Shown piece after piece: positions 16,190-22,987 of a stretch of 30,194 nucleotides of DNA. The translations under genes and the position numbers were made by a program. The DNA comes from Caryophanales bacterium UBA4869 (GTDB taxonomy: Bacteria; Bacillota_I; Bacilli_A; RFN20; CAG-288), in contig DHDT01000004.1 of NCBI GenBank assembly GCA_002399505.1, positions 48,763-78,956 of the forward strand. Direction: 5' to 3'. Below the pieces are notes generated by a model. That model had not been told where the DNA came from, ran no database searches, and was given only the letters and a program-made list of their open reading frames with translations. Positions within the stretch are counted from its first letter, which is position 1. Each line of letters starts with the position of its first letter.

Positions 16190-17920
16190 ATGATTCAACA
16201 TTTTAATGGAAAATTTGACAAATTCGATCAAGTGAAGATTGAGACCCCCAATAAAGAAGAAATCATCGCTGCCATTGACGAAATCGACAAGAGACTCACC
16301 GGTGCCAAGAACAAAGACGAAGCTATCAAGGCCGTAAAGGACTACTTCACTCTTTCAGATGATATCGGAACTGTCTTCAACCTCGTCGGAATAAGACACA
16401 ATATCGACACCAGAAACGAAGAGTATAGCAAGCTCAATGATCTCATCGATCTTATCGGTCCTGAAATCAGTGAGGCCTCCAACAAAGTCGACAACGACCT
16501 CTATAATTCAAAGTACCGCAAGGATTTAGAAGACAAATTTGGAAAGCTGCTCTTTGAAGAGACTGCTTTATCGATGAAGACCTTCTCTCCGGAAATCGTT
16601 CCCATGCTCATCGAAGAGAACAAGTTAGTCTCCGAATACATCAATCTGATGGCAGGTGCTCTAATCGATTATGAAGGAAAGAAGCTTTCTATCCCTCAGA
16701 TGGGAAAATATACTTCTAGCTCCGATAGAAAAGTAAGAGCGGAAGCCAATAAGCTAGTCTGGGCCTTCTATGCTGAAAACGACAAAAAAATCGGCGATAT
16801 CTATGACCGCATGGTCAAAGTCAGAACCAAGATTGCCAAGACTCTCGGATACGATAATTTCCTGCAGTTAGCCTATGACAGAATGGGAAGACTTGATTGG
16901 ACTCCTAAAGATGCTTCTTCCTACAGACAGAAGATTTTAGATTATATCGTTCCCCTTTCTGAAAATATCTGCAAGGCCCAGAAGGAAAGACTTGGCTTTG
17001 GAAAAGATACCAAATACTACGATTACGCGATCTTCTATAAGTCTGGCAATCCGACTCCCAAAGGAAAACCTGAGGAACTTGTCGCTGCCGCTCAGAAGAT
17101 GTATGCCGAGTTATCCCCTATCACTGAGAAGTACTTTGATTTCATGGTCGAACACAACTGCTTAGATCTAGTTGCAAAGCCTGGCAAAGCCGGTGGCGGA
17201 TTCATGTGCTATGTCTCTGGTCTTAAGACCTCCTTCATCTTCGCCAACTTCAACGGAACCGGTGCCGATGTCGATACTCTGACCCATGAATTCGGTCATT
17301 CATTACAGGGATTCTTAGGTGGAGATCAGGAAGTCCCCGCTTATCGAAATCCCGGTATGGAGTGCTGTGAAATGCATTCCATGTCCATGGAATACCTGAC
17401 CTATCCCTGGATGAAGTACTTCTTCAAACAGGATACTGACAAATACAAGTATCAGCACCTCTGCGATGCCATCACCTTTATCCCCTATGGCTGTATTGTC
17501 GACGGTTTCCAGACTTATGTCTATGAGAATCCCGATATCACTCATGAAGAAAGAAAAGCCTATTGGAGAAAGCTTGAAAAAGCCTACTTGCCTCATAAGA
17601 ACTATGCCGGCAATGAATTCCTGGAATCAGGCGGCTGGTGGATGAGACAGCATCACATCTTCGAGAATCCTCTCTATTATCTCGATTACACTATCGCTCA
17701 GGTTGTCTCTCTTGAGTTCTTCAATGAGTCCCGTGTCGATCCTAAGAAGGCCTTTGACAAATACATCGCCTTCGATAAACTGGCCGGCACTCTTCCCTTC
17801 CGTGCCCTTCTCAAGAAAGCCGATATCGCAAACCCGATGGACGGTGACACCTTAAAAGATGTCAGTCAGCAGATTATGGACTACTTAGGTCAGTTCAATC
17901 CTTCTGAATTAGATAAGTAA
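16190..17920 (+). CDS. M3 family oligoendopeptidase
   Basis: 576 residues, cytosolic. The zinc motif is H366-E367-F-G-H370, and a downstream glutamate near E394 in the CEMHSMSME stretch is the probable third ligand. The N-terminal two-thirds is helical, as in the clam-shell fold of M3 peptidases that only admit short peptides. The sequence is closer to the shorter non-PepF branch of M3 than to classical PepF, so I give no symbol. AAAGGA lies upstream of the ATG. It follows the M32 gene by 113 nt, which contain a -10 element and no strong terminator. It ends at a strong bidirectional terminator. Confidence 0.93.
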   Translation: MIQHFNGKFDKFDQVKIETPNKEEIIAAIDEIDKRLTGAKNKDEAIKAVKDYFTLSDDIGTVFNLVGIRHNIDTRNEEYSKLNDLIDLIGPEISEASNKVDNDLYNSKYRKDLEDKFGKLLFEETALSMKTFSPEIVPMLIEENKLVSEYINLMAGALIDYEGKKLSIPQMGKYTSSSDRKVRAEANKLVWAFYAENDKKIGDIYDRMVKVRTKIAKTLGYDNFLQLAYDRMGRLDWTPKDASSYRQKILDYIVPLSENICKAQKERLGFGKDTKYYDYAIFYKSGNPTPKGKPEELVAAAQKMYAELSPITEKYFDFMVEHNCLDLVAKPGKAGGGFMCYVSGLKTSFIFANFNGTGADVDTLTHEFGHSLQGFLGGDQEVPAYRNPGMECCEMHSMSMEYLTYPWMKYFFKQDTDKYKYQHLCDAITFIPYGCIVDGFQTYVYENPDITHEERKAYWRKLEKAYLPHKNYAGNEFLESGGWWMRQHHIFENPLYYLDYTIAQVVSLEFFNESRVDPKKAFDKYIAFDKLAGTLPFRALLKKADIANPMDGDTLKDVSQQIMDYLGQFNPSELDK

Positions 17921-17965
17921 AAATATAGGCTACAGGAAAAATAACCTGTAGCCTATTTTATTTTT
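17918..17965. terminator. Strong bidirectional terminator
   Basis: A 12-bp perfect stem (17925-17936 with 17945-17956) has an 8-nt A-rich loop. It is followed on the right by TTTTATTTTT and preceded on the left by a run of A. It serves the convergent M3 gene (+) and nnrD (-). Confidence 0.9.
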
Positions 17966-17999
17966 GCAGACAGACAACTTATCAAATAATATTTAAATT

Positions 18000-18848
18000 C
18001 TATTTATCATCATTGATCAGAAGTTCTTTTATCAAGGCGGGAAGATTGAGAACAGTCTCAAAACCGGTGATCAATAAAGAAGCTGCCCGATGGAAGAAAA
18101 AGTCTCCGAAGAGAATCGTGTCTTTTGTGCCGACAAGCTTTGGACCATAAGCTAAAAGTCCCGCCAGAAAACCAGCCAGTCCATCTCCCGAACCGGCCTT
18201 AGCCAAGGCAACAGCGCCAGTATCCGAAGAAATCTCATCTTCCCCATCAGGTGTTATCAGAATGGACTGATAACTTTTAAGAAGTATATAGACATCATGC
18301 GTCTTAGCATATTCTTTGGCTTTTTCAAGATAATCTGACGGCTCTTTGCTGACACTGTCCATTTTGAATAAAAGAGAGGCCTCTTTCAGATGGGGAGTGA
18401 GCAGAATACGGCTGCCGGTATTTTGGAGAAAACCATCTCCGTACTTAGCTAAAATAGATAGTCCCGAACCATCGATAATCATCTTCCCCTGATAGACACT
18501 GACAATCTTTTTCAAAAGCTCGTAATTGAGAGAACTTACTTCCATTCCGTTTCCGAAAAGCAGAGAGTCGTATTTTAAAACAGGAGTGATGTCTTCAATA
18601 TAGAAATGTTCGAAGACATCGAGCGGAGTGACTTTGGAAGCCACGATTGGAAAAATATCGTCAGGCACTCTGATTCCTGTATATCCGTCACCGGATACTT
18701 CGGCTAATTTTGAAGCGATGACAATCGCACCCGGATAAGAAGAGCTTCCTCCTATCAAGAGGGCACGTCCGAAATCGCCTTTATTAGACTTAGGATCTCT
18801 GTCGAAGTAGAGCTTTTTAAGGCATTCGCCAAATCTTTTGTCAGTCAT
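18000..18848 (-). CDS. nnrD: ADP-dependent NAD(P)H-hydrate dehydratase
   Basis: 282 residues from the ATG at 18848. It repairs NADHX/NADPHX, the hydrated damage products of the nicotinamide cofactors, using ADP. It is the YjeF C-terminal domain alone, without the NnrE epimerase half. Motifs of the ribokinase-like fold are NKGDFGRALLIGGS near the N-terminus, LTPHLKEA in the middle and the catalytic GSGDGLAG near the C-terminus. AAAGGAG is well spaced before this ATG, and that site overlaps the last codons of the upstream GT2 gene. A longer frame reaching 19004 lies wholly inside the GT2 gene and is not credible. The epimerase partner is not in this window. Confidence 0.9.
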   Translation of the reverse strand: MTDKRFGECLKKLYFDRDPKSNKGDFGRALLIGGSSSYPGAIVIASKLAEVSGDGYTGIRVPDDIFPIVASKVTPLDVFEHFYIEDITPVLKYDSLLFGNGMEVSSLNYELLKKIVSVYQGKMIIDGSGLSILAKYGDGFLQNTGSRILLTPHLKEASLLFKMDSVSKEPSDYLEKAKEYAKTHDVYILLKSYQSILITPDGEDEISSDTGAVALAKAGSGDGLAGFLAGLLAYGPKLVGTKDTILFGDFFFHRAASLLITGFETVLNLPALIKELLINDDK

Positions 18849-18849
18849 T

Positions 18850-19761
18850 TTATTCTCCTTTGAGAACCTTGTTCTGATCAAAGACAGAAATAAGTTCCTT
18901 CTTGGCTTTCTTATATAAAAGAGAGGAGCTGGTATCAAGTTTTTTCGCCGACTCATGGCAGTCGAATCTAATCTGTGACTTGATGGCAAAGTGAGGTTTG
19001 TCAAATAAGATTCTAGTACTCTTCTCGTCTCGAGGAGCTAAAAATTCCTTTGTTCTTCTCAAAACTTCGATATGAGGAGTGACAAAATCGCTGGTCCCCT
19101 TCATAACCGAATCGGTTCTTTGGCGGTAATAATAAATTGGTTTCTTGAAATATATGGCTTTCTTTGCAAAATACAGGCATTTGAATATAAAAGGCCAGTC
19201 TTCATACTGATTCAGGTCATCATCGAATCTTATATGGTTGTCACGCAAAAGAGACAGTCTAATCAGACGGCCCCAGCAAAAAGTTCTGAATTTCAAAAAG
19301 GGACTTTGGTATAGTTTTTTAAGACAGCTTATGCCTTCGCCTTGATAAGAAGTCCTCGAATAACCAGGCCTCTTTTTCTTTTTGTAAAGATAATAACCGC
19401 CAGTGATGATTTCATATTTGTCATCCTTGGCATAAGAGAACAAAGATGAAAGATAGTCTTTTCTCACAAAATCATCTGAATCGATAAAGGTGACATACTT
19501 TCCATTGGCAAGAGATATTCCGACATTACGACTTGCCGACACTCCGTAATTCTCATCCTTCTTAATCCAAGTAACCAGATTAGGATACTTGAAAGCATAC
19601 TCATGACAGATTTTAGAACTGCTGTCAGTGCTTCCAAAATCAATAAGAAGTATTTCATATCTTTCTTTGATGTCTTGTTTAACCAATGAATCAAGACATT
19701 CATTAAGATATTTTTCAACCTGATAGACAGGAACGATAACGGAAATCATTAAGTCAGCCAT
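18850..19761 (-). CDS. Family 2 glycosyltransferase
   Basis: 303 residues. A GT-A fold is clear: ISVIVPVYQVEKYLNECLDSL at the N-terminus, a GSTDSS nucleotide-sugar motif, SASRNVG near 75 and a D-x-D site in FIDSDDF near 95. The C-terminal half is basic and carries an EDW-type acceptor motif (Y-EDWPF) and a Tyr/Lys-rich segment. No membrane span is obvious, so it is probably soluble or peripheral. It could act in surface polysaccharide, teichoic-acid-like polymer or glycoprotein synthesis; the acceptor cannot be predicted. AGAGAG precedes the ATG. It has its own -10 element and is tightly linked to nnrD (1 nt gap), although the two share no obvious pathway. Confidence 0.9.
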   Translation of the reverse strand: MADLMISVIVPVYQVEKYLNECLDSLVKQDIKERYEILLIDFGSTDSSSKICHEYAFKYPNLVTWIKKDENYGVSASRNVGISLANGKYVTFIDSDDFVRKDYLSSLFSYAKDDKYEIITGGYYLYKKKKRPGYSRTSYQGEGISCLKKLYQSPFLKFRTFCWGRLIRLSLLRDNHIRFDDDLNQYEDWPFIFKCLYFAKKAIYFKKPIYYYRQRTDSVMKGTSDFVTPHIEVLRRTKEFLAPRDEKSTRILFDKPHFAIKSQIRFDCHESAKKLDTSSSLLYKKAKKELISVFDQNKVLKGE

Positions 19762-19784
19762 TTATTTATCTCTCTTATACATAG

Positions 19785-19790
19785 ATTATA
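19785..19790 (-). promoter_or_regulatory. -10 element for GT2-nnrD
   Basis: TATAAT on the minus strand, 23 nt upstream of the GT2 ATG, with an AGAGAGA ribosome binding site between. No good -35 is visible. Confidence 0.4.
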
Positions 19791-19822
19791 AGTTAAACGG
19801 CTCTTTCTTTATAGTTTAAACC

Positions 19823-20533
19823 TTATATCTGTTTTCTTTTCTCCCAGGCTTTTAGGTCTTCCAGCATCAGATAGATCTTGTAAGAGACAGTCGAACAGCT
19901 TTCATCTACGGCAATACTGATATCTCTGATGGAGAATTTATTGATATACATCGAGATTATTTTCTGTTCCAAAGGAGTCAATTCACTATAATAGCTTTCA
20001 AAATCCGCCTGCAGTTTTATATCTTCAGTCAAATCTGATGAAGAAGGAGTCTGAACACAATCAGCAAAAGAGTTCAAGTCAGTGACAGCCCTGATTCTGC
20101 AGCCATAATTCTTCAGCCCACGGTAATAGGATTTACAATGATTGCTGTTGAAGAATCTCAGAGACATTTTGACCATTTTTCGAAAGAGATTCATGAAATT
20201 ACCTTTTCTTCTGTCATAGATCTTTACGGCCTGAAGCGAAGTATGAAAAAGGGTAGAATACACATCGTTAAAATCCAAATAGCGATTGATCTTATTGAAT
20301 ATACTGGCTTCTTTATATATCAGAAATTGGATTCTCTTAAGATATTCGTCCATGGCTTCCCGGCTGTGCTTTGCCATGATCACCAATTCATTGATGTTAT
20401 ATCCGGAAAATTCATAGGAGTTCTTAGGAAAGAAATTATCTTCTCCCTCAGTCAATCCCTTAACGAACACACAGAAAACAGAGTTGGTTGAAAAAGGCAC
20501 AGATGCAGTGTGCCTTAAAGAGATGGTTTTCAT
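19823..20533 (-). CDS. Divergent sigma-70 family factor, SigH-like by position
   Basis: 236 residues. Residues about 50-130 resemble sigma region 2: a helix with AMDEYLKRIQFLIYKEA, then a D-FNDVYSTLFHTSLQAV stretch where canonical factors have DLxQxGxIGLxxA, then KGNFMNLFRKMV. Residues about 185-228 form a region 4 helix-turn-helix (LTPLEQKIISMYI, then IRDISIAVDESCSTVSYKI). It lies directly after rlmB; in B. subtilis sigH follows rlmB-yacP, so gene order supports a SigH origin. The match is weak and the target promoters are unknown. The first 45 residues have no sigma similarity that I recognise. GGAGG 5 nt before the ATG fixes the start. Confidence 0.7.
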   Translation of the reverse strand: MKTISLRHTASVPFSTNSVFCVFVKGLTEGEDNFFPKNSYEFSGYNINELVIMAKHSREAMDEYLKRIQFLIYKEASIFNKINRYLDFNDVYSTLFHTSLQAVKIYDRRKGNFMNLFRKMVKMSLRFFNSNHCKSYYRGLKNYGCRIRAVTDLNSFADCVQTPSSSDLTEDIKLQADFESYYSELTPLEQKIISMYINKFSIRDISIAVDESCSTVSYKIYLMLEDLKAWEKRKQI

Positions 20534-20566
20534 AGAAACCTCCTTTTATTAGCTCTTTTTTATATG

Positions 20567-21310
20567 TTACTTCTTAGAATTCTTTTTGCGTCTATAAGAA
20601 TTAATCTCAGATAAGAAAACGGCACAGGCTATCGAGGCATTTAATGCTTTGACAGGGCCATCTAAAGGAATAGAGGCGACAAAATCAGAATTCTTTCTGA
20701 CTAAATCGGAAACTCCGAAACCTTCAGAACCGATAATCAGAACAATCTTTCCGGAATAATTGATCTGGTCATAAGTGTCTTTTCCTTCGCCGGCTGAGGC
20801 TACAACCCAATATCCTGCTTTTTTCAAAGTATCGAGAGTTCTTGTGAGATTGGTCACCTGAATAATAGGAAGAAGTTCTTCTCCGCCCGTCGCAATCTTG
20901 GATACAGTACCGGTAACAGGAACCTGACGGTTCTTGCCGATGATTATTCCGTCGATTCCAAAAGCAGTTGAGGAACGAATGATTGAACCGAAATTAACAG
21001 GGTCTTCAATGCCGTCCAGCATAACCAGGGTGGATTCAGTATGATCCTTGATATCTTTAAGAGTTTCATCCAAATCTGCATATTCAAAATCTGGAAGAGA
21101 ACAGACTGCTCCCTGATTATTAAGATGATTCGATAAACGGGATAATTCTTCAAAAGAAACCATTTTTACAGGGACGTTCCTTTTTCTTGCCAAGTCCAGG
21201 ATTTCCTGTTCTGGGTGCGCGGCGTTGAGAAAAACCCTGATAGGTCTTCTTTTGCCTGCAGTCAAAGCGTTCTTAACCGGTATTCTTCCGAAGATGATAT
21301 TGTCATCCAT
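20567..21310 (-). CDS. rlmB: SPOUT 23S rRNA 2'-O-methyltransferase RlmB
   Basis: 247 residues from the ATG at 21310, the normal size for RlmB, which methylates the ribose of G2251 (E. coli numbering) in 23S rRNA. The N-terminal L30e-like RNA-binding domain begins with IIFGRIPVKNAL. The three SPOUT knot motifs follow: NFGSIIRSSTAFG, IIGSEGFGVS and IPLDGPVKALNASIACAV, which together bind S-adenosylmethionine. An upstream extension to a TTG at 21400 adds a hydrophobic stretch with no family match and no Shine-Dalgarno. The large structured RNA lies just upstream on the same strand, ended by its own terminator. The sigma factor gene follows after 33 nt. Confidence 0.92.
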   Translation of the reverse strand: MDDNIIFGRIPVKNALTAGKRRPIRVFLNAAHPEQEILDLARKRNVPVKMVSFEELSRLSNHLNNQGAVCSLPDFEYADLDETLKDIKDHTESTLVMLDGIEDPVNFGSIIRSSTAFGIDGIIIGKNRQVPVTGTVSKIATGGEELLPIIQVTNLTRTLDTLKKAGYWVVASAGEGKDTYDQINYSGKIVLIIGSEGFGVSDLVRKNSDFVASIPLDGPVKALNASIACAVFLSEINSYRRKKNSKK

Positions 21311-21470
21311 GTGTTTGTTCTTCTTTCTTGCTATTGAATATAAACCGAAAACGAAGAAGAGTAAAGGAAGAAAAGGAATGTTTTTTCTTTCTTCCCTCAA
21401 CTAGAAGACTTTGATACAGATAAGAGACAAAAAGAGGAACTACCAAAGAATACAGAATCTATCTGATAAA

Positions 21471-21512
21471 CAAAAACAGCTGCCGACTCAGTTCCTGAGC
21501 AGAAGCAGCTGT
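21471..21512 (-). terminator. Terminator of the large RNA
   Basis: On the minus strand ACAGCTGC (21505-21512) pairs with GCAGCTGT (21476-21483). An inner CTCAG/CTGAG helix (21487-21491 and 21495-21499) stacks inside, and TTTTT follows the stem. Confidence 0.85.
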
Positions 21513-22051
21513 GTTTTGATAAAATGCAGGCTTTCGCCTTACATCGTTTCATCCTGTGCTTAATAGCTTAATCAAAACCAGAATCCGAGGGCAACAGAGC
21601 GACTGCTGCTCTATTCTGGCTATCCCCTTTCGAGGATCTAGTTGATAATGACTCTATCGGTCACTTACTTTCAGGGAACGTCGGATTGTTTTCTTTATTT
21701 TTGAGCCAAATTCATGGTTCTTTTTGGAGAATTCCCCTACCAGTACCTGAACAGGACATTATAGCCAGTTACCTGACAATCAACTCCGAGGACTTTCTTT
21801 TGAGAATGCCTCCTGGTTTTTTCCTCAGTTTCTCACACTGAGGCAAGAGGTAGACGGTTTCCCGCCTTTGCGTCCCTGTCCCATCCATTAGCTTAGCTTT
21901 AAGATGACGATGCACCGATTTCCGAGAGGCAGTTTCATCTGCCTCCCCTGTTCCTTTCAAAACAGGACATTTGTTTATTTCACAGGTATCCCTGCGAAAC
22001 CCTTATTCGGATACCGTCCAGCCGATCGATAAGATCATCTGCAGCTGGTTG
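21471..22051 (-). ncRNA. Large highly structured RNA, about 580 nt (ROOL/OLE-class size, unassigned)
   Basis: The stretch has no credible gene, is visibly more GC-rich than its AT-rich right flank and is packed with perfect hairpins when read on the minus strand. In transcript order, plus-strand coordinates: 22018-22048 (7 bp), 21985-22015 (7 bp), 21947-21966 (6 bp), 21926-21945 (7 bp), 21853-21866 (5 bp), 21823-21843 (7 bp), 21622-21637 (6 bp), 21578-21619 (two stacked helices of 7 and 5 bp) and 21513-21577 (7-bp helix enclosing a hairpin at 21524-21544). Three hairpins end in GAAA tetraloops. A terminator closes the transcript. A TAATAT lies at the expected -10 site. Length and ornateness match the ROOL and OLE classes of large bacterial RNAs, but I cannot assign it to one. 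RNase P, tmRNA and group II intron signatures are absent. Confidence 0.75.
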
Positions 22052-22056
22052 CTTAT

Positions 22057-22062
22057 ATATTA
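22057..22062 (-). promoter_or_regulatory. Candidate -10 for the large RNA
   Basis: TAATAT on the minus strand, with only a weak TTATAT 17 bp upstream. Transcription would start near 22051, just before the first helix. Confidence 0.3.
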
Positions 22063-22126
22063 TCTCTCTAACCAAAAATATATAATAGGGGCACAATATT
22101 ATTAATAGTTGTTCCGCAAATAGCCG

Positions 22127-22201
22127 ATATTATTGATAAGATATCAATCTATCATTTGTAAAAGTGTTCCATTTTCAGGAACTAAGTAACATCAATAATA
22201 T
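22127..22201. repeat. Nested inverted repeats
   Basis: An outer 11-bp perfect pair, ATATTATTGAT (22127-22137) and ATCAATAATAT (22191-22201), encloses a GTTCC/GGAAC hairpin. The left arm also takes part in a competing 7-bp hairpin, ATTGATA (22132-22138) with TATCAAT (22142-22148). The right arm is followed by TTTT on the plus strand. It lies between the large RNA and the small-gene pair; function unknown. Confidence 0.5.
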
Positions 22202-22212
22202 TTTTGTGTTCT

Positions 22213-22238
22213 AATTCATAGTCAAAAAACTATGAATT
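22213..22238. repeat. 10-bp perfect inverted repeat upstream of small genes
   Basis: AATTCATAGT (22213-22222) and ACTATGAATT (22229-22238) flank a 6-nt CAAAAA loop, ending 30 nt before the first small gene. No T tract follows on either strand, so an operator or leader hairpin is more likely than a terminator. Confidence 0.55.
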
Positions 22239-22268
22239 CAAAATAGAAGTAACGAACAAGAAGTAGTA

Positions 22269-22451
22269 ATGTTAAAATATAGATATCATTTTGAAAATGA
22301 AAATTATCTAAATTGGTCTCCGCTATATCGATCGACGGACACAAATAAATATAATGATTCGTTCATTGATTACGACACTGAAGGAAGTCCTATTGACGGC
22401 AAAGTCTACGGGTTTAAAACTGAAGGAGAACTTAACGCATATCTGAAATGA
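22269..22451 (+). CDS. Small protein of unknown function, 60 aa
   Basis: I do not recognise this protein. It is soluble, rich in Tyr, Asn and Asp, with no signal peptide or membrane span. The sequence ends in a YGFKTEGELNAYLK segment that looks like a short amphipathic helix. The gene is AT-rich relative to the housekeeping genes around it and lacks a convincing Shine-Dalgarno. Support for it being real comes from its ATGA overlap with the next gene and the inverted repeats upstream. It may be a partner of the membrane protein encoded next. Confidence 0.55.
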   Translation: MLKYRYHFENENYLNWSPLYRSTDTNKYNDSFIDYDTEGSPIDGKVYGFKTEGELNAYLK

Positions 22452-22873
22452 AAGAAAGAAAAAAATATATCATTCTCTATATATCATTAGTCCTATTAGA
22501 AGTAATTGACGGCATAGTATTAGGTTTATTCCTGATCAGGAACGAAAAGAAATTCAATACACCAGAAGTATATGTCTGCCTGGCAATCGCATTACTTATC
22601 AGTTTTTTCATCGCCTTAGTTTATACAATAGGAAGACAGGTAGGTAAAATAAACTGCCAATCAGTCAAAATCAAAAAAGAAAACATCTATGTCTTTACTG
22701 ACGGCAACGATAAAGAATACACGTTTAGAATCAAATATTATAAAGAAGAGGAAGATAAGATCATGGTTTCAAATAATACAAGAACCTGGTTCACATTTAA
22801 GAAAAACAATATTGACGAAAATTCATTAGCCGTCCTGACTAAAATCAAAACTAATACAGAAAACAAAGAATAG
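22448..22873 (+). CDS. Two-span membrane protein of unknown function, 141 aa
   Basis: I do not recognise the family. Residues about 6-28 and 40-65 are strongly hydrophobic helices, the first preceded by a basic MKERKK start, joined by a short charged loop. The last 75 residues form a soluble, beta-rich tail with alternating charged and hydrophobic residues, resembling a small PH-like or DUF domain after two spans; this is a shape resemblance only. The start overlaps the previous stop (ATGA), so the two are translationally coupled. AT-rich composition and position beside the large RNA suggest an accessory segment. No strong terminator follows. Confidence 0.75.
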   Translation: MKERKKYIILYISLVLLEVIDGIVLGLFLIRNEKKFNTPEVYVCLAIALLISFFIALVYTIGRQVGKINCQSVKIKKENIYVFTDGNDKEYTFRIKYYKEEEDKIMVSNNTRTWFTFKKNNIDENSLAVLTKIKTNTENKE

Positions 22874-22975
22874 CTTTGTGCCTGTATTTGCTCAATATCA
22901 TTAAAAAAAGAAAACAAATACTGTTTAGTCTGTTAATTAAATTTCATTGTAAGACAAGGCTTAAGGTTTTTAGTT

Positions 22976-22981
22976 TATAAT
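22976..22981 (+). promoter_or_regulatory. -10 hexamer at leaderless spacing for dnaE
   Basis: A perfect TATAAT ends 6 nt before the dnaE ATG, so transcription should begin at the start codon. There is no Shine-Dalgarno. The -35 is weak (AAGACA at 22951-22956 with a 19-bp spacer). Confidence 0.5.
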
Positions 22982-22987
22982 ATATAT

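Noticed and set aside
18849..19004. Extended N-terminus of NnrD
   Set aside because: It lies wholly inside the GT2 gene in another frame; the ATG at 18848 has an AAAGGAG site.
21311..21400. Extended N-terminus of RlmB from a TTG, with a hydrophobic segment
   Set aside because: No Shine-Dalgarno, and RlmB proteins begin at the equivalent of the ATG at 21310.
21769..21960. 63-codon minus-strand ORF
   Set aside because: It lies wholly inside the structured RNA, is Lys/Arg-rich with no protein-like pattern, and its bases form perfect hairpins with GAAA loops.
21471..22051. RNase P RNA, tmRNA or group II intron
   Set aside because: The universal P4 strands of RNase P (GAGGAAAGUCC and ACAGAA) are missing, there is no tmRNA CCA end or tag frame, and no domain V hairpin. 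Short resemblances such as GGTAGGGGAA are isolated.
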